Assembly (NCBI GenBank): GCA_031268315.1
Contig: JAIRXK010000019.1
Span: 1-32,916, forward strand
DNA from: Puniceicoccales bacterium
GTDB lineage: Bacteria; Verrucomicrobiota; Verrucomicrobiia; Opitutales; JAIRLM01
DNA length: 32,916 bases
Reading direction: 5' to 3'
The notes under the pieces are model-generated. The model worked only from the letters and a program-made list of their open reading frames with translations. It made no database searches and was not told where the DNA came from. Of this stretch, positions 24,414-32,589 are shown in pieces. Both the position numbers and the translations under genes were made by a program. The first letter of the stretch is position 1. Each line of letters starts with the position of its first letter.

Positions 24414-25062
24414 TCAGCCTTTGAAGTTTTTTGCAAATTGCACAAACTGTACCATCACATCCTCTGGCCGTACAGCGGCTGCGGCCATAGGCAATCATGC
24501 GCTTATGCATCGGAAACCACATTTCCTTAGCAAAAAAATTTTTTAAATCTTTTTCAATTCCATCCACTGCTTTCTTCGTGGAAATTTTCCACCGTCTAGC
24601 CAGTCTCTGAATGTGTGTATCTACTGGAAATGTTTCCTGACTTGTGCATTGGCCAATAACAACGGAGGCAGTTTTATGGCCAACTCCGGGAAGCTTTTCC
24701 AAACTTTCAAAACTCAATGGCACTTCTCCGCCCCATTGCCTGAGCAAAATTTTTGCCGTGGCAATAATCGCCTGCGCCTTTTGGCGAAAAAATCCGGCAG
24801 AGTAAATAATGGACTCCAGCTGCGATTGGGATAGTTTCTCCATGGAGGAAGCGTCTGGGGCGATGGCAAATAATTTTTTTGTAATTCCGTTGACGCGGGC
24901 ATCGGTGCACCGCGCCGATAGCATCACGGCAATGAGCAATTGAAAATGATTTTCATGGCAAAGAAAGTCATCCAGTTGAGGAAATTCTCCATGGAGCATG
25001 CGTATAATTACGTCCCTGCGAGTATTTTTGCCATTATCCATGCACGCCCACTGCTCCATCAT
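24403..25062 (-). CDS. nth: Endonuclease III (DNA glycosylase/AP lyase)
   Basis: Nth removes oxidised pyrimidines and nicks the abasic site in base excision repair. The helix-hairpin-helix SLEKLPGVGHKTASVVIG carries the catalytic lysine (Lys130 from the ATG at 25062) and FPVDTHIQRLARR carries the catalytic aspartate (Asp148). The C-terminal cysteine cluster is CTARGCDGTVCAIC, spaced C-x4-C-x4-C-x2-C. The classical iron-sulfur loop is C-x6-C-x2-C-x5-C, so the cluster here is unusual. The frame is open to a TTG at 25098, but that TTG is part of a TTGACA box; the ATG at 25062 is more plausible. It is divergent from atpB and overlaps psd by 11 bases. Confidence 0.92.
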   Translation of the reverse strand: MMEQWACMDNGKNTRRDVIIRMLHGEFPQLDDFLCHENHFQLLIAVMLSARCTDARVNGITKKLFAIAPDASSMEKLSQSQLESIIYSAGFFRQKAQAIIATAKILLRQWGGEVPLSFESLEKLPGVGHKTASVVIGQCTSQETFPVDTHIQRLARRWKISTKKAVDGIEKDLKNFFAKEMWFPMHKRMIAYGRSRCTARGCDGTVCAICKKLQRLNDE

Positions 25063-25139
25063 TTCTAACACTGTGAGCTGCAAAAATTCTTCTGTCAAAT
25101 CCTTAGAACTAAAAAAATTTCAATGGCAAATTTTTTATC

Positions 25140-25168
25140 TTGCGACTTTCCACCTTTTCGATTACTAA
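25140..25168 (+). promoter_or_regulatory. Putative promoter of atpB
   Basis: TTGCGA (25140-25145), a 17-base spacer and TACTAA (25163-25168) precede the ATG at 25176 by 7 bases with no ribosome site between. The upstream TTG that could extend the frame lies inside the -35 box, which supports the ATG start. Confidence 0.4.
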
Positions 25169-25175
25169 TTTGTCC

Positions 25176-26048
25176 ATGTGGCAGTCTCGTAATTGTCGGA
25201 AGTTTTTTATTTTTTGCGTTTTTAGCATTGTGGCATTTATTCTCTATCGCCTTTTTCCGGTGGAAACGGGACAGGTAAATCGGGGTGCCTATGAGTTGTT
25301 TTGCATTGCTTCCCGCATACCTGTCAGCAATGCCATGGTTACCAATTGGGCCATTGCTCTATGCATTATTATCTTTATTCGATGGATGATCGGGAAACGC
25401 CCCAAAATTGTCCCTACCCGCAGTCAAGCGGCGGTGGAAATGCTCGTAGAAAAATTGGAGGATACATTCAGGCCGATCGTTGGTAAGAGCACGCTTCCCC
25501 ATATTTTTCCCCTATTGCTGACGCTCTTCGTCTATATCTTCATTCAAAATATCAGCGGCTTATTTCCGGGAGTTGGCGCATTCGGAATGATGCAAAATGG
25601 CCACTTTTACTATTTTTTCCGTCCAACTAATGCTGATTTAAATGCAACACTTGGTTTGGCACTGGTTTCATTTTTCGCATGGCTTTACATCGTGCTACGC
25701 CATGCCGGCCCACGGGCATTTTTCTATGACACCTTCGGCAATAAGGCCGACCGCAAGGAGCTACCCTTTGCAATCTATTTTGGCCTTGGTGTGATCTTTA
25801 TCGGTGTCGGATGTGTGGACATTATTTCCATGCTATTTCGCGTGGTATCCCTATCTTTTCGTCTCTATGGAAACGTTTTCGGCGGAGAAAATCTCATCAC
25901 AAAAATGCTTGGTCTATTTGCCTATGTCGTTCCAGTGCCTTTCTATTTTCTCGAAATTCTCATCGGCTTTATCCAGGCATTTGTTTTTACCCTCCTCACT
26001 GCGGTTTATGTTGGATTGCTTACTAATCATGAATCGGAAGGCCATTGA
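25176..26048 (+). CDS. atpB: F0F1 ATP synthase subunit a
   Basis: Subunit a forms the two proton half-channels against the c-ring. The 290-residue protein has five to six membrane helices. Conserved segments are FPLLLTLFVYIFIQNISGLF, ADLNATLGLALVSF, and the essential arginine region VSLSFRLYGNVFGGE followed by FYFLEILIGFIQAFVFTLLT. The sequence looks intact. Normally atpB is followed at once by atpE (subunit c), atpF and the F1 genes; here no gene of that set follows, only about 800 bases of decayed repeats and transposase. Either the operon has been split by insertion or rearrangement, or the rest lies elsewhere. The N terminus is short before the first helix (KFFIFCVFSIVAFILY). Confidence 0.95.
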   Translation: MWQSRNCRKFFIFCVFSIVAFILYRLFPVETGQVNRGAYELFCIASRIPVSNAMVTNWAIALCIIIFIRWMIGKRPKIVPTRSQAAVEMLVEKLEDTFRPIVGKSTLPHIFPLLLTLFVYIFIQNISGLFPGVGAFGMMQNGHFYYFFRPTNADLNATLGLALVSFFAWLYIVLRHAGPRAFFYDTFGNKADRKELPFAIYFGLGVIFIGVGCVDIISMLFRVVSLSFRLYGNVFGGENLITKMLGLFAYVVPVPFYFLEILIGFIQAFVFTLLTAVYVGLLTNHESEGH

Positions 26049-26133
26049 TGGCCTATATTGCGGAAAACATTCGCGCTGCATATATTTCAGTGTATATGGC
26101 AATTTTCCGATAGAGAATTTTTGAATATTATAG

Positions 26134-26385
26134 GTGCCATTTCCAAATTATCTCTATCATTTACCCCAATCGCATAAATGCTTTTTTGATTTCATTTTAA
26201 CTTTTTAGCATTGGCATTATGTGAACACTCAGCCAATGCTTGTGTATGTTTTGAAAGCCATTTGCACTTTTTGCGACAAAAATCTGCCTAAATTTCAGCC
26301 AAAAAAAGATCGCCTTTTTATTATTCACGGCTCATTTTCTGACAGAAACGATCTTCGAATAACTAGCTGGCGCAAAGGATTTTAA
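26134..26385 (+). pseudogene. Broken copy of the repeated family seen at the left edge
   Basis: The frame beginning at 26134 encodes SHKCFFD, then after an in-frame TAG at 26206-26208 NTQPMLVYVLKAICTFCDKN and PKFQPKKDRLFIIHGSFSD, ending at a stop at 26383-26385. The first two motif groups match the minus-strand ORF at 2-259 in order and spacing, and the DNA is clearly similar over about 120 bases. The copy is therefore inactive. Its position just upstream of a transposase relic in the same direction may mean that both belong to one decayed element. Confidence 0.55.
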
Positions 26386-26478
26386 AACATTTCATCACAA
26401 ACCCATACGTCCACTTTTAGAAAATTTCTCCTCAATACTACTGCGCCATACTTCGATTACGAAACATCCTTCAAAGAT

Positions 26479-26815
26479 TTGTATCGAATTGAGAAATGCC
26501 CCTTGTTTCGAGGAGTTGCATGGAGCTTTCAAGCACCATTGGAAACAGCGATTGCATGGCACACGGAAAAATTAATTTCCTACTGCAGCAAAATAGCGAA
26601 GAAGCGGAAAAATATAAAAATACTGAACACAAAAGATGAAAAACGAAAATTAAAAAACTCGCCATCGCATCGAAAATTTCACTCAAAAATTGAAAAAAAA
26701 TAGTTGGAAAAGATTTTTCACGTTTTCGCGTTTGGGCCTCTGCCAAACCGGCAAGCGCCATTGCAATACTGGCAATTAATCTTGGATTTTGAATTATGTG
26801 ATCGTGATTTTGCCA
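26479..26815 (+). pseudogene. Decayed DDE transposase, second copy
   Basis: The plus strand encodes KKRKNIKILNTKDEKRKLK, then, after a one-base frameshift in an A-run, TRHRIENFTQKLKK with the glutamate helix, and finally, in another frame, SAIAILAINLGF and a stop. The same segments in the same order occur on the minus strand at 6194-6610, and the DNA around the C terminus is nearly identical over about 50 bases. The 96-codon frame on the opposite strand (26471-26761) is a shadow of this relic. Confidence 0.65.
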
Positions 26816-26831
26816 TTTTGCGAAATTCTAC

Positions 26832-26860
26832 TTGCATATAAAAATAATTTCCTTTAAAAT
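26832..26860 (+). promoter_or_regulatory. Promoter of the SopB/IpgD-like effector gene
   Basis: TTGCAT (26832-26837), a 17-base spacer and TAAAAT (26855-26860) precede the ATG at 26869 by 8 bases. There is no room for a Shine-Dalgarno downstream of a normal transcription start, so a leaderless transcript is likely. Confidence 0.5.
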
Positions 26861-26868
26861 GTTATTCC

Positions 26869-29268
26869 ATGAGTTATAAGAAAATCGACTCCGCCGCTAT
26901 AATTCCAAGCGGAATACCTAATGATGCATTTCATCATGAGAATAGAGAATACGGTGCCACTACGGTCGAGAACGCTCTCCAAGATGCAAAAAATTGTCGC
27001 ATGCTGCCGCCAAACTGCCGCCTCGAAAGCGTCAATCTCGAAGGCAAGCATGGCCTCGCAAAACTCGGTAATAAGTGCATGCTGATAGCGCATGGTTCCG
27101 TTGGATCCTGTTCAAGTGGAATTATTAGCCTGAAGTACTTGCGCGAAAGCTATGGACAGCAAGAGAATGTATTATTCCCAAGTTTACCACCGGAAACGCA
27201 AATACGTATTATATTTGATGATAAAAATATTGCCCAGTCAATATGCATAGGTGAGTGTGTAAAAACAGGTCACAAAACTTCAGTAACTGTTTTTGGCGAA
27301 GAAATAAGCCTCAATATTGATCCATTGGCAGATGACACCGAGTGCCTATTTAAAAAGCTAAATGAATTTTCTGGTGACAACGCAAGTAATCCGTGCAACG
27401 AAATTATCAAACTCTTATCTTGCGGAGGAAAGCAAAAACTCAATTATACTCAGAAAAAAATATTTAAATCACTTTCAGCCTCATTTAATTTTAAGCATAC
27501 AGGAAAATTAACACGCAAGCAAAGAATTCGTGCATCATTTATAATAAGTCAGCTAAATGGAAATATTTGTAATAGTATTATTAATTTTAAGTCATATACT
27601 ATTACTGAGAAAGTAGAAACTCTAAATGAAATTTTAAAATCTCCTCTGCTCAGCTATGCACCTGCATTTAAAAATCAAGTTGAGCGATTAAAGGCAGGAT
27701 TTGAGAGAAATATTTGTGCATTCTCAATTGGGAATCTAATGAAATATGCTGAATTATGTAAAGGATGTGTGGAAAAATTTGACAGCCCTAGTGTTGCGAC
27801 TAAAGTCAAAAGCGATTTACTTAGTGGGAGTAAATTTGATACTACCTATGGGAAAGTAGGAAGTCGACATTCAAAAAGCCCGGATCAAGTTCTTTCTCCT
27901 AAAAAGTATAGGAAATTGCAAAATAAATTAGCGCGATATGCAGCAAAGCATTGTGGCTGCAAATCAGCTAAAAATTTCATTGAAACCAAATTAATTACAC
28001 AACTTGAAAAAGATGAAAATGCCTGGAATATAAAAACAGGGAAAGTCGAAATTGCCCACGGGAAGTTTATTTCACTGACGTCCACACCCGCTGCTAAAAT
28101 GGAAACTGAAAAAAATAAGAAAATTTTTGAAGGCCTAACGGGGGGAATTTCATCGTATAACCGTGCATCAAATCGAGCAATTAATCTATGGGAAACAAAA
28201 ATAGATGACGAATCAAATTTATGCCAATTTAGGGCTCTTCGCCACGGAAATACGCGGGGAATTAACGGTCAAATGGATGACATTGGCCCCGCATTTATTG
28301 CATTGGCAATGGCTAAAAATAATGATAAAATCTTACTACTTAACAGCGCTCAAAATAAAGTTGTAGATGAAAAAAAAGTAGAAAACTTAAAAAGTAAAGG
28401 CAGTTCCAAAGATAATCCATTGGAAATTTCCATCGCAAATGTGCAACTATTAACTTCTTCGAAGCACCTTAATGTACTTGATGGTAAAATAGCACACCAA
28501 CAATATGTTGGAATAAATGAATATCTCAGTGATAAAATAGACAAAGTAACGGAATTTACTATTGGCGGCGAAAAAGTATTCGTTAAATTCAATTCTCCAC
28601 TTTTATTTAATTTTGGATCTAACGCATTTCATTTCATGAAAGCAATTCAAAAACTTGATCACACATTCGATGAAATTAATAAAAATAATATGACTAAATT
28701 ACTCGGCAAAACGGTTGAGGGTAATGCCAATATTACATTTTCAAGCGTGGACGAAATAGATATTGATAAAGAAAAAGAAAAATTTGATGAAAACTCACTT
28801 GTATATAAATATCTAAATGATAATACTAATAGTTTAGAAGATAGGCATTTTGTACTTCAGCTTGCATTACAAACGGCTCAAATATTTAATCATGGCGAGC
28901 ACTTAAAAAATGCAAAAGATTTTTTTGCCATCCAATCACGACTCATTTTAATGATGGATAAAATGGGAATTGCCGTTTCATTTAATTGCAAAAGTGGAAA
29001 AGATAGAACTGGAATGTGTAATATAAGTATCGGATTAATTCTATCGTTAACAAAGAAAAACAACGGAATTGTCCCCATGCCATATCAGGAATTTGATATC
29101 GATGACCAGCGAATTGCGCTATCAATTGCAGAGAAATCACAGTCTATTGAAATCGCACAGGCCAATACGGGCGTTTGTGGTCTCAATCTCTCCAACCCAA
29201 AAAATTTATTTGCCGATAGTAATTCACGTCTCTATGGAGATATGCGCGGCGCTTTTTATATTCCATAA
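26869..29268 (+). CDS. SopB/IpgD-like inositol phosphate phosphatase, type III effector
   Basis: SopB (SigD) of Salmonella and IpgD of Shigella are injected phosphoinositide phosphatases that remodel host membranes and block host cell death. This 799-residue protein carries the diagnostic catalytic loop FNCKSGKDRTGMCN, with Cys707 and Arg713 in the C-x5-R order, and upstream LFNFGSNAFHFMKAI, matching the NFGVNE-type motif of the family. It is longer than SopB or IpgD (about 540-560 residues). The extra length lies in the N-terminal half, which has a polar start, KLTRKQRIR and lysine-rich helices, and no recognised domain. The gene is AT-rich compared with atpB. A decayed transposase lies upstream and the AAA/Fis regulator gene converges downstream. 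Secretion is inferred from the family; catalytic residues are seen directly. Confidence 0.8.
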   Translation: MSYKKIDSAAIIPSGIPNDAFHHENREYGATTVENALQDAKNCRMLPPNCRLESVNLEGKHGLAKLGNKCMLIAHGSVGSCSSGIISLKYLRESYGQQENVLFPSLPPETQIRIIFDDKNIAQSICIGECVKTGHKTSVTVFGEEISLNIDPLADDTECLFKKLNEFSGDNASNPCNEIIKLLSCGGKQKLNYTQKKIFKSLSASFNFKHTGKLTRKQRIRASFIISQLNGNICNSIINFKSYTITEKVETLNEILKSPLLSYAPAFKNQVERLKAGFERNICAFSIGNLMKYAELCKGCVEKFDSPSVATKVKSDLLSGSKFDTTYGKVGSRHSKSPDQVLSPKKYRKLQNKLARYAAKHCGCKSAKNFIETKLITQLEKDENAWNIKTGKVEIAHGKFISLTSTPAAKMETEKNKKIFEGLTGGISSYNRASNRAINLWETKIDDESNLCQFRALRHGNTRGINGQMDDIGPAFIALAMAKNNDKILLLNSAQNKVVDEKKVENLKSKGSSKDNPLEISIANVQLLTSSKHLNVLDGKIAHQQYVGINEYLSDKIDKVTEFTIGGEKVFVKFNSPLLFNFGSNAFHFMKAIQKLDHTFDEINKNNMTKLLGKTVEGNANITFSSVDEIDIDKEKEKFDENSLVYKYLNDNTNSLEDRHFVLQLALQTAQIFNHGEHLKNAKDFFAIQSRLILMMDKMGIAVSFNCKSGKDRTGMCNISIGLILSLTKKNNGIVPMPYQEFDIDDQRIALSIAEKSQSIEIAQANTGVCGLNLSNPKNLFADSNSRLYGDMRGAFYIP

Positions 29269-29307
29269 ATCTCTATCATACTACTCTTCTTCTTTCTGGA
29301 AAAATCA

Positions 29308-30435
29308 CTACTCTTTTTTGGCTTGGGTAAATTTTCCAAGTTCACCAACATCAATTCCCAAGAGCCTTGAAGCGGTAGATAAATTTCCATTTGCCTGGGC
29401 CATTGCCTTGTCTACGATCCTACTGCGCAATTTGAGTAGATGATCTTCCAATTGAAACGCTTCACCAAATTCCGGTAAAATCTCACGTATTTCAATTCGC
29501 CGTAGCTCCATTTGTATCAATGTCTCATTGCATTCAATGATTCCCTTGCTATTGCCATACAATGCTTCAATGAGCGAGAATAAAGAGTGGAAATTTTCAT
29601 CATAGTGGCAAGACAATAGTATTTTTAATGAATTAGAACTAATGCGCTTGATGCAGCCATTAATATGATTGAGTTTACTCAAATGTGATAAAATATGCCG
29701 CTGAAGATCTTCTGGCCGCTCCTGGAGGGATGGGACTGTCACAGTGCTATCTTGTAAAAATTTTCTCATCTGCGGGCTAAGTTGACTAAAGAAGTGCATA
29801 AACGACTGTAAGCCAACGATAAAGATGGGGCGAATCTTGCACAATAGGGGAGGGAAAAATAGCACCTCCATCCGGTGAAGTGTCTCTCGTTCGAGAAGTT
29901 CAGCATGATTAAATGCAATGGTGCGCAATTGGTCAGCATCAAAGCTTTTGATATACCTAGTCAAATTGCGAGGAAGTGAGGCAAACTCTTTGCAGTGAAG
30001 AATATGGAAATTATGCGATTCGCCGCCAACCATGCGATGAAAAAACTCGGCAAATTTCTTCTTCCCAACTCCGTGATGGCCGACTATCAAAGCTGGCCCA
30101 GGTCGGCTTGCTAATGTTAGTAACTGATTCAACGCATCCACTAAAAGCAACGAATCGCCATCAATGCCAATCGTTCGCCGAATTTCTTCTGCACGAGAAT
30201 GCTGCAGCGATTTATATTCGCAATCATTCTCATTTTTTTTTGTAAAAAAGCTGAGATTTCGTATTTTTTCGTTGCCATTTTTTTTCCAGCCGAAAATCCA
30301 ACTATTCTTTTTTGTCGAAGCAACTTCGCTGGAATATTTGCAATCGTTGCCCTTTGCAGCTCTATTGTTGAAAATTTTATCATCGGGCATTTCTTTACCT
30401 GAAGTCCCTTTCCCTGAATCTCTTCCATCAGCCAT
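29308..30435 (-). CDS. Degenerate sigma54-activator-like AAA protein with Fis-type helix-turn-helix
   Basis: The 375-residue protein has a basic, low-complexity N terminus (about 1-85) and a P-loop ALIVGHHGVGKKKFAEFFH with GHHGVGKK at 119-126. The sensor/linker motif VPSLQERPEDLQRHILSHL (about 234-252) is typical of NtrC-type activators. A C-terminal Fis-like helix-turn-helix DKAMAQANGNLSTASRLLGI is at about 342-361. It lacks the GAFTGA loop needed to contact sigma54, and no acidic Walker B is visible (LFFPPLLCKIRPIFIVG). It also has no receiver domain. ATP-driven sigma54 activation is therefore doubtful; it may be a DNA-binding regulator of the accessory genes. Its N terminus is shared with the gene at 32590 and the relic at 6020-6170. 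It ends 39 bases from the convergent effector gene. Confidence 0.75.
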   Translation of the reverse strand: MADGRDSGKGTSGKEMPDDKIFNNRAAKGNDCKYSSEVASTKKNSWIFGWKKNGNEKIRNLSFFTKKNENDCEYKSLQHSRAEEIRRTIGIDGDSLLLVDALNQLLTLASRPGPALIVGHHGVGKKKFAEFFHRMVGGESHNFHILHCKEFASLPRNLTRYIKSFDADQLRTIAFNHAELLERETLHRMEVLFFPPLLCKIRPIFIVGLQSFMHFFSQLSPQMRKFLQDSTVTVPSLQERPEDLQRHILSHLSKLNHINGCIKRISSNSLKILLSCHYDENFHSLFSLIEALYGNSKGIIECNETLIQMELRRIEIREILPEFGEAFQLEDHLLKLRSRIVDKAMAQANGNLSTASRLLGIDVGELGKFTQAKKE

Positions 30436-30441
30436 TTCGCG

Positions 30442-30471
30442 ATGCTATCGGCACCTTGTTGCGAAAAGCAA
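30442..30471 (-). promoter_or_regulatory. Putative promoter of the AAA/Fis regulator gene
   Basis: On the minus strand TTGCTT (30471-30466), an 18-base spacer and TAGCAT (30447-30442) lie 6 bases before the ATG at 30435. The paralogue at 32590 has the same arrangement: TTGATT, 18 bases, TAACAT, 6 bases, ATG. Confidence 0.45.
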
Positions 30472-30689
30472 GAAAAATTTTTCCCCCGTTTGCAAAAATT
30501 TTTCCCCGAAATCGAAGAATACCTATATGGCTCATTGGTATTGCGAGTCCGAGCTTCAAATGAGGCGCGAATGCGATCGAGGTATTGCCAATAGATCTTG
30601 GATTTGGACTTTTGCAATCGGCCATTGTAGGATGTTTGAGATAAAGATTTTTCTCATGCGCAAATGGCTCAAATGATTTTCAGCATATT

Positions 30690-31580
30690 TTAAAAATTTG
30701 CAAATAACTCACCATTTTTCCCAACGGGGACACATTCGCGAATCAGCGAAAGCATCTCAAATTTTTCAAAAAATTTTCGAACAAGATGCGGCTGAAAAAT
30801 TTCCAGCGATGGCGCTGTAGAGTCAAGGGAAAGATCTAGGGCTATAAGGCGCTGGTTTAGACGTAAAAGATCTCCGTGATTTGCTAATTTGTTTTGCATG
30901 TCTGCTGGCAACTGGCTGCAGGACAGAAGGTTATCGATGGATAGATATTCTCGAAGCCAACGCGCAGCCGTTTTGGGCCCAACGCCTGGAATGCCTCGGA
31001 TATTGTCCGCTGCGTCCCCAACGAGGCTTAAATAATCCACGATCATTGATGGTGGCACGCCAAATTTACTTTCAATTGCAGCTGCATCCATGAGCTTCCA
31101 ATGGTACTGACCACTTGCTGCGCCAGGTGGATATAGTTGACAGATAGAATCACCGATAATTTGCCCAAAATCTTTGTCGGAACTTGCTATGGCAACGGTA
31201 CATTGATCCTTTGATTGCTGCACGGCAAATGATGCAAGTAAATCGTCGGCCTCATCGCCTTCCCGCATGGCGATGCCAATGCCCATTAGCGATGTTATCT
31301 CTTGGATTGGAGAAATTTGCTGGCGCAGTTCGTCGGGCATAGGCTTGCGCTGTGCTTTGTAATTTGGGAAAATTTCCCGGCGCATTCGCGATTCTCCAAA
31401 ATCAAAAAATACAAATGTTTTCTGTGGAATAATTTGTGCTCGCAATCGTCCAATCGCTCTCACCCAGCCATAGATTGCATTTGTAGGGAATCCGTCGCTT
31501 CGAGACAAATCACGAATGCCATAGAATGCACGGAACATAAGGTTATGTCCATCGATGAGTAATAATTGTTCTTTATCCAT
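30690..31580 (-). CDS. Stand-alone 5'-3' exonuclease (PolA N-terminal domain type)
   Basis: The 296-residue protein equals the 5' nuclease domain of DNA polymerase I, which removes RNA primers and flaps. It has LLLIDGHNLMFRAFYG, FPNYKAQRKPMPDELRQQ (the DNA-contact arch), GDEADDLLAS, ASSDKDFGQII with the metal-binding acids, and the helix-three-turn-helix YLSLVGDAADNIRGIPGVGP followed by KTAARWL. The protein ends soon after, so no 3' exonuclease or polymerase domain is attached; it is complete as a single-domain FEN-like enzyme. The ATG at 31580 is used; a GTG at 31595, five bases after the dUTPase stop, is possible. It forms an operon with the upstream dUTPase gene. Whether a full polA exists elsewhere is unknown. 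Confidence 0.88.
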   Translation of the reverse strand: MDKEQLLLIDGHNLMFRAFYGIRDLSRSDGFPTNAIYGWVRAIGRLRAQIIPQKTFVFFDFGESRMRREIFPNYKAQRKPMPDELRQQISPIQEITSLMGIGIAMREGDEADDLLASFAVQQSKDQCTVAIASSDKDFGQIIGDSICQLYPPGAASGQYHWKLMDAAAIESKFGVPPSMIVDYLSLVGDAADNIRGIPGVGPKTAARWLREYLSIDNLLSCSQLPADMQNKLANHGDLLRLNQRLIALDLSLDSTAPSLEIFQPHLVRKFFEKFEMLSLIRECVPVGKNGELFANF

Positions 31581-31600
31581 TGGGAAAATTTCCACGCCCG

Positions 31601-31993
31601 CTAAATATGTCGGGAGTCATCGGCATTTTTTTCCGAGTATCCTCCATTTTGGCGATTATGATTAACTGCATTTTTTTTTAAATAAGCCTGGTAAAGGTCA
31701 TCCGCTGACATTTGCAATGTTTGTGCCATGGCGAGGAGAAAATGAAAAATATCCACCACTTCAACCCGCGCATTTTGCAGATCAAATTCCTGATATTTAG
31801 CCCACCATTTCCATGGAACGGAATCGACCAATTCAGCGATTTCCTGCTGCATAGCACGCGCGTAATTAAGAATCCATTGTATCTGCTCTTCTCGACTAAG
31901 ATTTTTCGCATTAACGCCAATGCGCTTTCCGAGTTCCACTTGCAGATCATATAAATGCTCCAATTTGTCCATTGGCTGTTCAATAATATCCAT
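31601..31993 (-). CDS. Dimeric all-alpha dUTP diphosphatase
   Basis: Dimeric dUTPases of the MazG-like all-alpha NTP pyrophosphatase superfamily hydrolyse dUTP to dUMP and pyrophosphate, keeping uracil out of DNA and feeding thymidylate synthesis. This 130-residue protein has the family order DLQVELGKRIG, QQEIAELVDSVPWKWW (metal-binding ExxE), ARVEVVDIFHFLLAMAQTL (second ExxD), and the end AYLKKNAVNHNRQNGGY, close to the typical KKNxxNxxRQxxGY. The start at 31993 could shift to an ATG seven codons later. The gene is directly followed by the 5'-3' exonuclease gene, so two DNA-integrity functions are co-transcribed. The dTTP pathway enzyme tmk is also in the window. Confidence 0.85.
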   Translation of the reverse strand: MDIIEQPMDKLEHLYDLQVELGKRIGVNAKNLSREEQIQWILNYARAMQQEIAELVDSVPWKWWAKYQEFDLQNARVEVVDIFHFLLAMAQTLQMSADDLYQAYLKKNAVNHNRQNGGYSEKNADDSRHI

Positions 31994-32169
31994 AGGCAGC
32001 CCATCCGAAAAAAATTTTTCCCAATTGTCGAGCTGTTTTGCGCAATAACTTTTTTTTATAGATGTATAACGGTAGAAATGCCTGATTCAAGCAGGCGAGG
32101 CAAAGGACTTTATACATTTTCTAAATTCATAAAAAAATTTTCATTGCCGGGACATTTATGGCAATCGAT

Positions 32170-32480
32170 TTCATGAATCAAAATCCAAAATCTTTGCCGA
32201 TATTTTGATCGCAATCGCTGCTTTAGTCGAAATTGAAACCCAAAATCGAAAAAAAATTTTTTCTATAATTTTCTTTAGTTTTTGATTGAAATTATCAACG
32301 GGAAAGCACACTTTGAGTCGTTCCTTTTCTTAGGTGATGTTCTGCATTTTCATATTTTTCCATTTGCAATGAATTCTAAAGCATGCTCTACTAATGACTT
32401 ATTCCTATTGCTAAGGACATAGTCACTATCTCCGATCGCAGTGCCAGTGGGGCTTTCGGGCAACAAATAAGGCACCGCAT
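32170..32480 (-). pseudogene. Decayed DDE transposase, third copy
   Basis: The minus strand shows GTAIGDSDYVLSNRNKSL (place of the second catalytic Asp, better kept than in the first copy), then a lysine-rich segment, and a C-terminal stretch whose DNA matches the ends of the copies at 6194 and 26815, broken by several stops and frameshifts. Just upstream on the same strand, near 32520-32540, SHKSFF recalls the SHKCFFD motif of the other repeated family. No terminal inverted repeats could be defined by eye. Confidence 0.55.
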
Positions 32481-32553
32481 AACCAGGTCTACGCGAATGA
32501 ATTGCCTCGCGATTCCAAAAAATGATTTATGCGAACACCCAATAGGATTGTTA

Positions 32554-32583
32554 TTGATTCTTTAAAGAAAATGATACTAACAT
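32554..32583 (+). promoter_or_regulatory. Putative promoter of the regulator paralogue at the right edge
   Basis: TTGATT (32554-32559), an 18-base spacer and TAACAT (32578-32583) precede the ATG at 32590 by 6 bases. Spacing is identical to that of the paralogue at 30435, which makes chance less likely. Confidence 0.45.
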
Positions 32584-32589
32584 TGCAGA

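Noticed and set aside
26471..26761. A 96-codon minus-strand frame with hydrophobic stretches
   Set aside because: The equivalent frames in the two related repeats are broken, while the opposite strand shows transposase motifs in all three; it is an antisense shadow.
30540..30610. A fourth transposase C-terminal relic upstream of the AAA/Fis regulator
   Set aside because: Only about 35 bases resemble the other copies, with no RHRIENF motif nearby; kept as a hint only.
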